Shown piece by piece: positions 10,024 through 21,309 of a stretch of 64,000 nucleotides of DNA (positions are counted from its first letter, which is position 1; every line of letters begins with the position of its first letter). The notes beneath the pieces were generated by a model, which made no database searches, was not told the DNA's origin, and saw only the letters and a list, made by a program, of their open reading frames with translations. The stretch comes from Pseudomonadota bacterium. GTDB lineage: Bacteria > Pseudomonadota > Gammaproteobacteria > Xanthomonadales > Rhodanobacteraceae. The position numbers were made by a program, and so were the translations under genes. Where the stretch lies: contig JAJYPJ010000004.1 of the NCBI GenBank assembly GCA_021795435.1, positions 1-64,000 of the forward strand, in the 5' to 3' direction.

Positions 10024-11028
10024 TCAGTTGACCTCGTGGTAACCGGCGGCGTGGGCCTGCGCGTCGGCATGATAGGAAGATCGCACCAGCGGCCCGCTGG
10101 CGACGTGTCGGAAGCCTAGCGCCATTCCGGCCCGGTGCAATTCATCGAATTCCTCCGGCGTCCAGTAGCGCAAAACGGGATGATGATGAGGCGATGGTTG
10201 CAGATATTGCCCGATGGTGACCATGTCCACGTCGTGCCGGCGCAGGTCCTCGAGCGTGGCCATGACCTGCTCGCGCGTTTCACCCAGCCCCAGCATGATG
10301 CCACTCTTCGTGGCAATCCCCGGATGCCTGGCCTTGAACGTCTTCAGCAAGTCGAGCGACCACTGGTAGTCGGCGCCGGGGCGCACCTCTCGGTACAGGG
10401 CAGGCACCGTTTCGAGGTTGTGGTTGAATACGTCCGGCAGCGCCGAGTCCAGCGCATCGAGCGCCCGCTGCATGCGCCCTTTCCCACGGAAATCCGGGGT
10501 GAGGATCTCGATCTGCACGGATGGGCTGGCTTCGCGCACGGCGCGGATGCAGGCGGCAAAATGCGCGGCGCCACCGTCGGCCAGGTCATCGCGATCGACG
10601 GACGTGATCACCACGTAGCGCAGCCGCATATCCGCGATCGTGGCCGCCAGGCGTCGCGGCTCGAGCGCATCGGGCGGCTTCGGCCGGCCGTGCGCCACGT
10701 CGCAGAATGAGCAGCGACGCGTACACACTTCGCCCAGGATCATGAACGTGGCGGTCCCCTTGTGGAAGCATTCGTGGATGTTGGGGCACGACGCTTCCTC
10801 GCAGACGGTCACCAAGGCGCTGTCCCGCAAGCGCGACTTCAGTCGCTGGACCGCATTGCCTTGCGGCAGGCGGACGCGGATCCAGGACGGCTTGCGTAGC
10901 GGCTCCGCGGGCTGGAAGTGGGCACGATTGCCGGCAATCTTGTCGGCACCCACCAGACCCTGGCCGGGCACCAGTGCGTCCGCTTCGGCGGCAGCGTCCA
11001 CGCGGGCGGGGATGATCTTGTCTGTCAT
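10024..11028 (-). CDS. lipA: Lipoyl synthase
   Basis: [41 protein letters not shown]: both Fe-S motifs. Confidence 0.97.
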   Translation of the reverse strand: MTDKIIPARVDAAAEADALVPGQGLVGADKIAGNRAHFQPAEPLRKPSWIRVRLPQGNAVQRLKSRLRDSALVTVCEEASCPNIHECFHKGTATFMILGEVCTRRCSFCDVAHGRPKPPDALEPRRLAATIADMRLRYVVITSVDRDDLADGGAAHFAACIRAVREASPSVQIEILTPDFRGKGRMQRALDALDSALPDVFNHNLETVPALYREVRPGADYQWSLDLLKTFKARHPGIATKSGIMLGLGETREQVMATLEDLRRHDVDMVTIGQYLQPSPHHHPVLRYWTPEEFDELHRAGMALGFRHVASGPLVRSSYHADAQAHAAGYHEVN

Positions 11029-11705
11029 GATTCCAAGGATTCCGGCACGTCGGTCGGTGCGGGCAGGATCGGCGAGGCCGCCGATGCGCGCAACCCGAAT
11101 TGGGAACAAAGATTCTCGGCCAGCGTGGCCTCGACCGCCTCGACCGAGGCCGGCCCGCCCAAGTCGCTGACCTGGGTGACCGCCAGGCCGCGGTAGCCGC
11201 ACGGATTGATGCGCCCAAAGGGCTCGAGGTCCATGACCACGTTGAATGCCAGGCCATGAAAGCTGCAGCCTCGCCGCACCCGCAGGCCCAGCGCGCCGAT
11301 CTTGGCGTCGGCCACGTACACACCGGGCGCGCCGTCCCGCCGCTTACCCTCGATGTTCCAGCCGGCGAGCGTATCGATCATGGCTTGCTCGATGCGCGTG
11401 ACCAGATCGCGGATGCCAATCCCCAGCCGCCGCAAATCCAGCAGTGGATAGCCCACGATCTGCCCCGGTCCGTGGTAGGTGACCTGGCCACCGCGCTCGA
11501 CCTTGATGACCGGAATGTCGCCGGGGGCAAGCACATGCTCCATTCGCCCCGCCTGGCCCAGCGTGAATACCGGCTCGTGCTGCAACAGCCAGAGTTCGTC
11601 CGGGGTGTCGGGGGTCCGCGCATCGGTGAACGCGCGCATGGCACGCCATACCGGCTCGTAGGGCCGGCATCCCAGTCGACGGACGCGGAGGATCGGTTCA
11701 CTCAT
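11025..11705 (-). CDS. lipB: Octanoyltransferase
   Basis: [45 protein letters not shown]-type motifs. Confidence 0.96.
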   Translation of the reverse strand: MSEPILRVRRLGCRPYEPVWRAMRAFTDARTPDTPDELWLLQHEPVFTLGQAGRMEHVLAPGDIPVIKVERGGQVTYHGPGQIVGYPLLDLRRLGIGIRDLVTRIEQAMIDTLAGWNIEGKRRDGAPGVYVADAKIGALGLRVRRGCSFHGLAFNVVMDLEPFGRINPCGYRGLAVTQVSDLGGPASVEAVEATLAENLCSQFGLRASAASPILPAPTDVPESLES

Positions 11706-11784
11706 GGGCTGCGCCGCCGCACGTGCGTACGGCGAATCGCCAAGTGTACCTCCAGCCCGGAAATCATGCGTTGAATTCCCGTAA

Positions 11785-12075
11785 TCACAGCGTGTAGCGG
11801 ATGTCGGGGTCAGCGCGCAGGACGGCGTGGGCCCGCTCGTACTCGGCACGCGATGCGGCGAAGAAGCGGACCCGCACCGCGATGTACTGGCCTGCACGGG
11901 AGGGCCGCACGCTCACCGAGTCCTCGACGACGCTCAGGCCAGCCTCATGCCGCAACAGGCCCGGCACGCGTGCCTCCAGCCCGACGCCAGCGCGGCCCAT
12001 TGCCGCGATCTCGAACTCCCCGGGGAAGTGAAAGCCATCCCCCGGCAGCAGCGCGCAGGCGGCGTCGCTGTTCAC
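11785..12075 (-). CDS. ybeD: DUF493 family protein YbeD
   Basis: GTG start; [19 protein letters not shown]...[33 protein letters not shown]; between dacA and lipB. Confidence 0.85.
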   Translation of the reverse strand: MNSDAACALLPGDGFHFPGEFEIAAMGRAGVGLEARVPGLLRHEAGLSVVEDSVSVRPSRAGQYIAVRVRFFAASRAEYERAHAVLRADPDIRYTL

Positions 12076-13337
12076 GACTTCGTCCCTGCGGGCGCCGGCG
12101 CAGGATTGGCCCCCTTGCTGCCCGACCACCATAGCCTCAGGCTGTCCCATAGGCGTCCGGCCCAGCCAGCCTCGGGAACCGCCTGCAGGGCGACCAGCGG
12201 CGCCTGGGCCAGGAGCTTGCCATCAAGGCTGACCTCCAGCGTGCCAATACGCTCACCCTTGCGGAACGGCGCGATCAGGAGCGCGGGGATGCGCATGCTG
12301 GCCTTCAGATCCCGGTAATGGCCTCGCGGGATGGTGACCTCGACGGGAGCCGCGACGCCGACCTGCAGATGGTCGCGCGAGCCCTTCCATAACCTTGGCT
12401 CGGCCAGGACTTTGCCGGCCGGATAAAGCGTGTGCGTCGCGAAGAAGTGGAATCCGTAGTTGAAGAGCGCATCGTCCTGGGTCGCGGCATCGGCAAGGCT
12501 GCCGGTTCGCATGACGACGGCGATCAGTCGCTGGCCATCGCGCTTCGCCGATGCGACCAGGCAAAAGCCCGCCTCAGCGGTACTGCCGGTCTTGAGTCCG
12601 TCGACGGAAGGGTCGCGATACAACAGCAGGTTGCGATTGGCCTGCTTGATACCGTCGATGGTGTAGGACGGAATCTTGTAGACCTGGTAGTACTGGGGGA
12701 AGTCATGGATCAGCGCACGTGCAAGCAGGGCAAGGTCGTAGGCCGTGACGTAAAGATCGGGTTTGGGATAGCCGCTGGCATTCGAGAAATGCGACCCCCG
12801 CATGCCCAGACGCTGCGCATACGCATTCATGAGCTGGACGAAGGCACCCTCGGTTCCGGCAACGTGCTCGGACAGCGCGATGGCCGCATCGTTGCCGGAT
12901 TGCACGATCATGCCCTTGTAGACTTCCGACAAGGGGTAGTACTGGTGCAACTTGAGAAAACTGGTCGACCCATCCGTGCCGGCACCGCCCTTCTGCCACG
13001 CATGCTTGCTGATGTAGACCTTGTCATCCCAGTGGACCTTGCCGGCTGCCAAAGCCGAATCGACCACATAGGCGGTCATCAGCTTGGTCAGTGAGGCGGG
13101 CGGGAGGCGCTCATGCATGCCCTTGTGCGCGATGATCTGGCCGGTCTCGTAATCCATCAGCACATAGGACGGCGACTGGATCGCGGGCGGCGGCGGGGTC
13201 GGCATCTGGGGAATGGCCAGGGTCGGCCGCGGGGGCATGGGCACGGCGGCGCTGGGTACCTGCTGCGCCCCGGCGGCTCCCGCGCACAGGAACAAGCCGA
13301 GAATGAGGGGACTGAGGAAGGGGCGATGCTGATTCAT
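12072..13337 (-). CDS. dacA: D-alanyl-D-alanine carboxypeptidase (PBP5/6 type)
   Basis: PPASLTKLMTAYVV (SxxK), SGNDAAIAL (SxN), DGLKTGSTAEAG (KTG); signal peptide. Confidence 0.95.
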   Translation of the reverse strand: MNQHRPFLSPLILGLFLCAGAAGAQQVPSAAVPMPPRPTLAIPQMPTPPPPAIQSPSYVLMDYETGQIIAHKGMHERLPPASLTKLMTAYVVDSALAAGKVHWDDKVYISKHAWQKGGAGTDGSTSFLKLHQYYPLSEVYKGMIVQSGNDAAIALSEHVAGTEGAFVQLMNAYAQRLGMRGSHFSNASGYPKPDLYVTAYDLALLARALIHDFPQYYQVYKIPSYTIDGIKQANRNLLLYRDPSVDGLKTGSTAEAGFCLVASAKRDGQRLIAVVMRTGSLADAATQDDALFNYGFHFFATHTLYPAGKVLAEPRLWKGSRDHLQVGVAAPVEVTIPRGHYRDLKASMRIPALLIAPFRKGERIGTLEVSLDGKLLAQAPLVALQAVPEAGWAGRLWDSLRLWWSGSKGANPAPAPAGTKS

Positions 13338-13378
13338 GGCTGGGTGTCGGAAACCGTCGGGTCGGGGGCAATCGGGAT

Positions 13379-14242
13379 TCAGGGGTTGCGCACATCGATA
13401 CTGACTTGCGGCGTCGGCAGGCCCAGTGCCTCGACGCGCGGCGCCAGTGCATCGGCGGCGGCAACATCAGGCAATGGTCCCAAGCGGACGCGCCAGAAAC
13501 GCTGGCCGCGGACGTCTGTCGAGCTAATGGTCGCATTCTCCAGTCCGCCCGCGCGAAGCCGGGCTTGCACACGTTCAGCGTTCGCTTGCTCGAGGAAGGC
13601 GCCAACCTGCAGATAGAGCAGCGGGTGCCCGCCACCGGCAGCGGCCACCGGCCCTGCACCGGCGCCTGGGCATGCCAGCGCGCGCACGCTGGCGGGATTC
13701 GCCGCGTCGATACCCTGGACCCGGACGATTCCGGTCCCCGCCTGCACGATGCCGAGCCGGATCGCGGCGACGTACGAAAGATCGATGATGCGGTTGGGGA
13801 CGAACGGGCCACGGTCGTTGACCCGCACGATGACGCAATGCCCGTTCTGCAGATTCGTCACGCGCGCATAGCTGGGAATCGGAAGCACCTTGCTCGCGGC
13901 GGTGAACCGGTACATGTCGTACGGCTCGAGGCTCGAGGTCAGATAACCCTGGAACTTGGTGCCATACCACGAGGCAATGCCACGCTGGTCGTATCCGGCT
14001 GCCGACGGCCGCACATGATACGTGCGGCCATCGACCTCGTAGGTCGACCGGTTGCCGAAACGCGACAGCGGCAGGGGCCGCGGCACGGGCATCGGGATCG
14101 CGGCGACATCGGGCACCGTGCCCCGCGGTGCCCCGTCCTGTGCCTGCGCGTAGCGCTGCCCACCGCGGCGCGGCGAGGAAGCACAGCCTGCAAGAAGCAG
14201 CGCCGCGAGGATCAGCAGTGCCGGCGCGCGAGCGTGCCTCAC
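13379..14242 (-). CDS. rlpA: Septal ring lytic transglycosylase RlpA family lipoprotein (DPBB + SPOR)
   Basis: Lipobox LLLAGC; GIASWYGTKFQGYLTSSLEPYDMYRFTAASKVLPIPSYARVTNL...VRVNDRGPF; C-terminal SPOR-like. Confidence 0.93.
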   Translation of the reverse strand: MRHARAPALLILAALLLAGCASSPRRGGQRYAQAQDGAPRGTVPDVAAIPMPVPRPLPLSRFGNRSTYEVDGRTYHVRPSAAGYDQRGIASWYGTKFQGYLTSSLEPYDMYRFTAASKVLPIPSYARVTNLQNGHCVIVRVNDRGPFVPNRIIDLSYVAAIRLGIVQAGTGIVRVQGIDAANPASVRALACPGAGAGPVAAAGGGHPLLYLQVGAFLEQANAERVQARLRAGGLENATISSTDVRGQRFWRVRLGPLPDVAAADALAPRVEALGLPTPQVSIDVRNP

Positions 14243-15372
14243 CGGCGCGGCCCTCCGGGCGCCACGCCGCGCCTGATCGCGTCTGCGAGCTGCGTCACCG
14301 CAAGCGCGTAGAGCGGACTGGAGTTGTAGCGCGTGATCACCTGGAAGTTGGTGAACGTGACCCAGTATTCGGGGCCCTGACGACCTTGCACTTGCAGAAG
14401 GGTCGCCGGGGTAGCTGCCGGCCATTTCCGCCCGGGCAGCGTGAATCCACGCGCTGCCAAGCCGGCAAGGTTGTGGATTGGCGCGCTGTGCTCCAGGAAA
14501 GGCATCTCATGGCGCGCGAAGACGTGGGCGCGCCGCGCGATCGGGCCGCCTCGCTGCCAGCCGTTCGCCGCCAGGTAATGGGCGGTGCTGGCCAGGATGT
14601 CCGGCAACGAGTTCCACAGATCCGCTGGACCGCTCCCGCTGGCGCTGACCGCATAGGCCGCGAAGCTCGAGGGCATGAATTGGCACCAGCCCATCGCGCC
14701 CGCGTACGAGCCTCGAAGCGAGGCCCGCGGCCCCGGCAGCAGGCTGCGCGGCAGGCTAAGGAAAACGGCGAGCTCCTTCTGGAAAAACGCCGCGCGAGGC
14801 GGGTAATGGAAAGCGAGCGTATACAACGCATCGAGCACGCGATAGCCGCCCGTCTGGCGACCGTAGTACGTTTCCACTCCGAGGATGGCGACCAGGACCG
14901 ACGGCGGCACGCCGTAGCGGCCCGCGATGCCGTCGATCAGCGCGCGGTGACGTCGGTAGAAGGCGACACCCGCATCAATGCGCTTTCGCCCCAGGAAAAT
15001 GGGCCGGTAATCCTTCCACGGCCTGGCTTCCGCCGGCCGCTCCATCGCCGCCAGAATCGAGGGCTGTACCCGCGCATCCCCCAGGAGCTCAAGGATGTGC
15101 GCGCGATCCAGCTCGGGGTGATCGTGCAACAGCGAAGCCACGAAGGCCGCACGCAGGGCCTGCGCAGATTGCACCGGCGCGACTGCGAATCGTCCGTGGC
15201 GGGCGATCACCCGGGGTGCCCCCCCTTCCGTGGCAGGCTGGGCCGCCGAGGCAACAGTTGCGGGCCGGGGCCGCGGCGGACGCGTGGCGCAGCCCGCGCA
15301 GAGCAAGGCCACCAGCAGGATCGGCAGTGATCGCATGGAGCGAGGCATCGAACGTCCTGTGCAGGCCTTCAT
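14239..15372 (-). CDS. mltB: Lytic murein transglycosylase B
   Basis: VLVAILGVETYYGRQTGGYRVLDALYTLAF...GAMGWCQFMPSSFAAYA; lipobox ALLCAGC. Start may be downstream (15348 or 15336). Confidence 0.92.
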   Translation of the reverse strand: MKACTGRSMPRSMRSLPILLVALLCAGCATRPPRPRPATVASAAQPATEGGAPRVIARHGRFAVAPVQSAQALRAAFVASLLHDHPELDRAHILELLGDARVQPSILAAMERPAEARPWKDYRPIFLGRKRIDAGVAFYRRHRALIDGIAGRYGVPPSVLVAILGVETYYGRQTGGYRVLDALYTLAFHYPPRAAFFQKELAVFLSLPRSLLPGPRASLRGSYAGAMGWCQFMPSSFAAYAVSASGSGPADLWNSLPDILASTAHYLAANGWQRGGPIARRAHVFARHEMPFLEHSAPIHNLAGLAARGFTLPGRKWPAATPATLLQVQGRQGPEYWVTFTNFQVITRYNSSPLYALAVTQLADAIRRGVAPGGPRR

Positions 15373-15502
15373 GGTCAGCTCCGGCGTCGCCTTCCCGGAC
15401 ATGGCGGCTGCCGAATCGCGACGCCAGCCAGCGTAGCACGCGCTCCATGGCCCTCCCTGCCGGCGCCGCGCTTGCGATCTCGGCATGGATCTTCTGCGGG
15501 CC

Positions 15503-16615
15503 TCACCGCATGAGCTTGCGGTGTGCGTGGATCGACATGAGCATGCCAAATCCCGCCAGGAGGCTCACCGCCGAAGTGCCGCCGTAACTCACCAGCGGCA
15601 ACGGCACCCCGACCACGGGCAGAAGACCGCTGATCATGCCTCCGTTGACGAGAACGTAGACGAAGAAACTCAGCGCCAGCGACCCACCGAGCAGCCGGGC
15701 GTAGGTATCCCGCGCATTCACGGCAATCCAGAGACTGCGACCGATGACGAACAGGTAGATGGCCAGCAGCAGGGTGACGCCGACCAATCCGAATTCCTCG
15801 CCCACCACCGCAAAAATGAAGTCCGTGGTGTGCTCCGGAAGGAATTCCAGCTGCGCCTGCGTTCCACGCATGAACCCCTTGCCAAAAACCCCACCCGAAC
15901 CCACCGCAATCTCGGACTGGATGATGTGCCAGCCCGTCCCCAGCGGGTCGGACTCCGGATTCAACAGCGTCAGCACGCGCTCGCGCTGGTAGTCGTGCAT
16001 GTGGTGCCACGCCAACGGCGCGAGCAATGTCAGCAAAGCGAACATCAAGCCAATGCGGCGCCATGTGAGGCCGGACAGGAAGAGCGCGAATCCGCCCGCG
16101 GCCACCACCAGCATGGCGGTACCCAGATCGGGCTGCTTGGCAATCAGCAATGCCGGAATCGCGATCAACAAGAGCACGACGGCCATGTCACGCCAGGACG
16201 GGGGCAAGGGCCGCTGCGCGAGGAACCAGGCCACCATCATCGGCATGGTCAGCTTGAGGAGCTCGGATGGCTGGAAGCGCACGATGCCGAGGTTCAACCA
16301 GCGATCCGCGCCAGAGCCTTCCCCGGCGAGGAGCACGAGGACCAGCATCAGCACGCTGGACAGGTACAGCCATGGCGTCCAGCGGCGGAATTGCGCCGGT
16401 GGCACGCGCGCGATCCCCAGCAGCAGCGCGAATCCGATCGCGAAGCGCAGCGCTTGCGCACCGATCGTCCGCCAGGCCAGGTCCGCCGCGCTGGAAAGGA
16501 AAAAGAGCCCCGTCGCCATGAGCGCCAGGAGGCCCAGGAGCAGTGGCACATCCACGCGGGGACGCAGGAGGAAGCGGCGCAGCGCCACGTCGACGCGCAA
16601 CCAGAGGCGGCTCAT
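15503..16615 (-). CDS. rodA: Rod shape-determining SEDS protein RodA
   Basis: SEDS family, QPSELLKLTMPMMVAWFL, KQPDLGTAMLVVAAGG, PLPLVSYGGTSAVSLLAGFGML. Confidence 0.96.
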   Translation of the reverse strand: MSRLWLRVDVALRRFLLRPRVDVPLLLGLLALMATGLFFLSSAADLAWRTIGAQALRFAIGFALLLGIARVPPAQFRRWTPWLYLSSVLMLVLVLLAGEGSGADRWLNLGIVRFQPSELLKLTMPMMVAWFLAQRPLPPSWRDMAVVLLLIAIPALLIAKQPDLGTAMLVVAAGGFALFLSGLTWRRIGLMFALLTLLAPLAWHHMHDYQRERVLTLLNPESDPLGTGWHIIQSEIAVGSGGVFGKGFMRGTQAQLEFLPEHTTDFIFAVVGEEFGLVGVTLLLAIYLFVIGRSLWIAVNARDTYARLLGGSLALSFFVYVLVNGGMISGLLPVVGVPLPLVSYGGTSAVSLLAGFGMLMSIHAHRKLMR

Positions 16616-18624
16616 GGCAAGGCTCTCCGGGCTGCGGCCGGATGATCCAGGACGCTGCCTTCGGCAGGCAGTGAACGGGCCGGCGGAACAGGGGGCAATA
16701 CCTGTCCTGGTGGCAACGCCAGCGGGGCGTAGGCGGGAAGCACGTCACCAGGCAAGGGAATGAACGGCAGATGCCGCTGCTTCGCCCAGGCGTTGAACAC
16801 GTCTCGCACGATCGGCGCGGCATCCCGCCCGCCCCAGGCAGCGCGCTCCAGGACGGCAACCGCCGCAACGCGCGGATCGCTGGCAGGCGTGAACCCGATG
16901 AACAACGCGCGATGGCGAAGGGCAAGCTCGCTGGTCGACAGCCGATTGTCCCATGCATGCGTGGTGCGCGAGAGGATTTCCGCGGTCCCCGTCTTGCCGG
17001 CGATCCGATACGGAAAACCCACATCGAGGCCGCGCGCCGTCCCGCGCGCGCCGTTGACAACCCGGACCATGCCCCGGGTGACCGCGTCCCAATCCACGCG
17101 TCGGGCAATCACCGGCGCCTCCGGTGCTGCCGGCGCCACCGGCAGGATGGGGGCACGAGCGCCATCCTGCGTGGCAAGCAACAGGTGCAGGTGCTGCGGG
17201 CGGCCGAAGTCCGCCAGCGTCGTCAGCGCGTTGGCGAGTTGCAGCGGCGTCACCTGCCAGTACCCCTGGCCAATGCCACTGATGACCGTATCACCCAGGT
17301 ACCAAGGGCGCTTCTGGGTCGCCGCCTTCCAGGCCCGCGAAGGCAAGACTCCGCTTGCCTCGTGGGGCAGGTCGATGCCGGTGGGTTGCCCGAAACCAAA
17401 AGCCGCCATGGCCTTGCTCAGCCGATCGATGCCCATGTCGTAGGCAAGCTTGTAGAAATACGTGTTGACCGACATCTCGATCGCCTCGGACAGGTCGACG
17501 ATGCCGACGCCTCCCTGGACATCGTCACGGTAGCCTCGGCCGGCGACACCCGGGATATGCCATTCGCCGACCGAATCCACGGTGTCCTGCGGCGTGCGCA
17601 AGCCCATCTCCAGTCCGGCGACAGCCAGGAATGGCTTCACCGTCGAGCCCGGCAGGTAGGTCCCGTCCGTCGCGCGATTGAGCAACGGGTGATGCGGGTC
17701 GTCAAGCAGCATCCGGTAGTTGGCCTCGCTGATGCCGCCGACAAACAGATTGGGGTCGTAGCTGGGTGAACTGACCAGCACCATCACCTGGCCATTGCGC
17801 GGGTCGACCGCCACCGCGGCACCGGCACGTCCGCGCAATCCCGCATAGGCCGCCTGCTGCATGGCCATGTCCAAGGTCAGGTAGAGGTTCTTGCCGGGGC
17901 GCGGCGGCACCCGATCGAGTATCCGTACGGGCCGCCCGTCTGCATTGACCTCGACCAATTCGTAGCCCGGCGTGCCACGGAGCAGCTTTTCGTATTCGCG
18001 CTCGATGCCCGTCTTGCCGATCTGGTTCATGTCCGCCCACGGTGTGCCCTGCAACCGCGTCGCCTCGCGTTCGTTGACGCTGCCGACGTAGCCCACAACC
18101 GGCGCGGTCAGCGCGCCAAACGGGTAATAGCGACGCAGGTAAGGCCGGACTTCAACACCGGGAAAGCGCCAGCGATTGATCGCAAAACGGGCGATTTCAT
18201 CCTCGCTGAGCCGATTCCGCAACGGCACCCCCTGAAAACTGCGGTGTTGCTTGAGCGCTTCGCGGAAGCGGGTCAGGTCATCGTTCGAGAGCGGCACGAC
18301 CGTACCCAGGCGGGCGAGCATGGCATCCATGTGGCGAACCTGGTCCGGAATGACCTCAAGCCGGTAGGCCGGCACGTTTTGCGCCAGCACAGCGCCATTG
18401 CGGTCGAAGATCATGCCGCGCGGTGGCGCGAGAAAGCGCACGTGAATGCTGTTGTCATTGGCCCGCGTGACGAATTCGGCGTGCCGGACAACCTGAAGCC
18501 AGAAGAAGCGCCCAGCCAGCCCGGCAAGCGCCACGACCACCACGGCGAGGCTCGCCCACGCGCGGCGCGCGAAGCGGCGCTGCTCCTCGCCACTGTTGCG
18601 AAGCGGATTCGCCCCGCGCTTCAT
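16612..18624 (-). CDS. mrdA: Penicillin-binding protein 2
   Basis: PGSTVKPFLAVAGLEM (SxxK), SVN, AGKTGTAEI (KTG), N-terminal TM. Confidence 0.96.
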   Translation of the reverse strand: MKRGANPLRNSGEEQRRFARRAWASLAVVVVALAGLAGRFFWLQVVRHAEFVTRANDNSIHVRFLAPPRGMIFDRNGAVLAQNVPAYRLEVIPDQVRHMDAMLARLGTVVPLSNDDLTRFREALKQHRSFQGVPLRNRLSEDEIARFAINRWRFPGVEVRPYLRRYYPFGALTAPVVGYVGSVNEREATRLQGTPWADMNQIGKTGIEREYEKLLRGTPGYELVEVNADGRPVRILDRVPPRPGKNLYLTLDMAMQQAAYAGLRGRAGAAVAVDPRNGQVMVLVSSPSYDPNLFVGGISEANYRMLLDDPHHPLLNRATDGTYLPGSTVKPFLAVAGLEMGLRTPQDTVDSVGEWHIPGVAGRGYRDDVQGGVGIVDLSEAIEMSVNTYFYKLAYDMGIDRLSKAMAAFGFGQPTGIDLPHEASGVLPSRAWKAATQKRPWYLGDTVISGIGQGYWQVTPLQLANALTTLADFGRPQHLHLLLATQDGARAPILPVAPAAPEAPVIARRVDWDAVTRGMVRVVNGARGTARGLDVGFPYRIAGKTGTAEILSRTTHAWDNRLSTSELALRHRALFIGFTPASDPRVAAVAVLERAAWGGRDAAPIVRDVFNAWAKQRHLPFIPLPGDVLPAYAPLALPPGQVLPPVPPARSLPAEGSVLDHPAAARRALP

Positions 18625-19112
18625 GGTTCGCGCGCGCGCGCGCGCGCGCGAAGGCCGTCCAGGACCAGGAAGACGAACGGCCACGCCAAGGCACCGACCA
18701 TCGGCGAGATCCAGGCCAACGCCGAGGGTGCCGACATGCCTGCAAAGGCGCGGATGAGCCAGCGCAGCAGGCAGTCGTTGAGCAGCAGAAGCAGCACCGT
18801 GGCGGCCTGTTGCGGCATCGGGAAGAAACGCAGGCGCGCACGGAACCGCTGGGCCAGAAAGGCGATGACCACCAACCGCAGCGCCTGGTCGCCCAGCAGG
18901 GCGCCCGCCAGTACATCAGCCGACAATCCCGTGACGAACGCCGTGCCGAGCCCGATGTATTGCGGCGCTTCGAGGACCCAGTACAGCAAGACAAGCGCCG
19001 GCCACCAGGGGCGCAGCGGCAACAGGGCCGGCGGCAGGGGCAGCAGGAGCAGGAAGACCGCGGCGCCCAGGCTCAGGTAGCAAACCCCGCGCTGCCAGTT
19101 GGCGCGGATCAC
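18621..19112 (-). CDS. mreD: Rod shape-determining protein MreD
   Basis: Small polytopic protein between mreC and mrdA; GLGTAFVTGLSADVLAGALLGDQAL. Confidence 0.9.
   Translation of the reverse strand: MIRANWQRGVCYLSLGAAVFLLLLPLPPALLPLRPWWPALVLLYWVLEAPQYIGLGTAFVTGLSADVLAGALLGDQALRLVVIAFLAQRFRARLRFFPMPQQAATVLLLLLNDCLLRWLIRAFAGMSAPSALAWISPMVGALAWPFVFLVLDGLRARARAREP
18629..18650. repeat. (CG)11 dinucleotide tract at the 3' end of mreD
   Basis: Uninterrupted CGCGCGCGCGCGCGCGCGCGCG, 5 nt from the mrdA start codon. Confidence 0.98.
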
Positions 19113-20065
19113 GGCGCTCCTCCCGGTTGCGAAGGAGGCGCTTGCGCGCTGACCGCCGCCGCGGGGCGGACCAACGCGCCCGGCGGCCCCGCCGTCGTCG
19201 CCGGCGCGGGAGGGCCAAAAGGTTCGGCAAGGTCCCGCAGCAGCAGCACGTGGTCGCTTCGATTCAGGTGCGCGAGCGGTCGCGCCTCGGCGCGCAGGTA
19301 ACTGTCGGACCGGTCCGGCGCGAGCGCGGTCACCAGGGCAACTGGAAACCCTGATGGAAAGCGGCCGCCAAGCCCCGAGCTGAGCAGTTCGTCTCCCACG
19401 CGCACGTCCGCGTTGATCGGCAGATTCGGTAGCTCCAGGCGCTCCCCGCGCCCGCTGCCATAGGCAAGCGCCCGCACGCCGCTGCGCGCATCGGTCACGG
19501 GCAATGCCCCGCTGGGATCCGTGATCAGCAGCACCACGGCGGTATCCGGCAGGACCTCCATCACCTGCCCCATCACCCCGTGCGAATCAACCACCGGCTG
19601 GCCCACGCGAACACCCTGGCGCGCGCCGCGGTTGATCACGATGCGTCCGTGGTTGGGATCCAGGTCGATGTCGATGACGCGGGCCAGTTGGCCCTGCATC
19701 CGCAACATCTCGGCCGCATCCAGCAATCGCTTGAGCTGGTCGTTTTGGCGCACGAGCGCCCGCATGCGCGCAATGCGGACGTTGGCGAGAAGCAGCGCAT
19801 CCCGCAGCTTCGCATTCTCGCTGCGCAGGGCGGCCTGGCTCGTGAGCCGCACACGCGCATCCTCGAACCATTGCGCCGGCGCGCCGGCAAGCCGCCACAG
19901 CGGCTGCACGACCATGTCCCCGGAGCTGCGCAGCCGCGGCAACCACGCGTTGTGCCGATCCAGCATCATCAGCGCGCCGGCCAGCAGAAGGTACCCCGCC
20001 AGACGCAGGGTGCCTCCGGCCGCTGAAGCTGACCAGCCCGGGGATCCGTCGCGGGACAATGCCAT
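19109..20065 (-). CDS. mreC: Rod shape-determining protein MreC
   Basis: Single TM plus NHGRIVINRGARQGVRVGQPVVDSHGVMGQV...LLITDPSGALPV. Confidence 0.95.
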   Translation of the reverse strand: MALSRDGSPGWSASAAGGTLRLAGYLLLAGALMMLDRHNAWLPRLRSSGDMVVQPLWRLAGAPAQWFEDARVRLTSQAALRSENAKLRDALLLANVRIARMRALVRQNDQLKRLLDAAEMLRMQGQLARVIDIDLDPNHGRIVINRGARQGVRVGQPVVDSHGVMGQVMEVLPDTAVVLLITDPSGALPVTDARSGVRALAYGSGRGERLELPNLPINADVRVGDELLSSGLGGRFPSGFPVALVTALAPDRSDSYLRAEARPLAHLNRSDHVLLLRDLAEPFGPPAPATTAGPPGALVRPAAAVSAQAPPSQPGGAP

Positions 20066-20086
20066 GGCCGCGCGTGGCTACCCCGC

Positions 20087-21208
<1,122 letters not shown>

Positions 21209-21309
21209 TTAAGAAAACCTTGTCCCCCTCGTGGTCCTGTGGCCGGCTTGGCATGTTCCGGGGGTGCGGCGCTACCATGCGCGGCCGCCCCATGCCCCCG
21301 GGAGTACCG

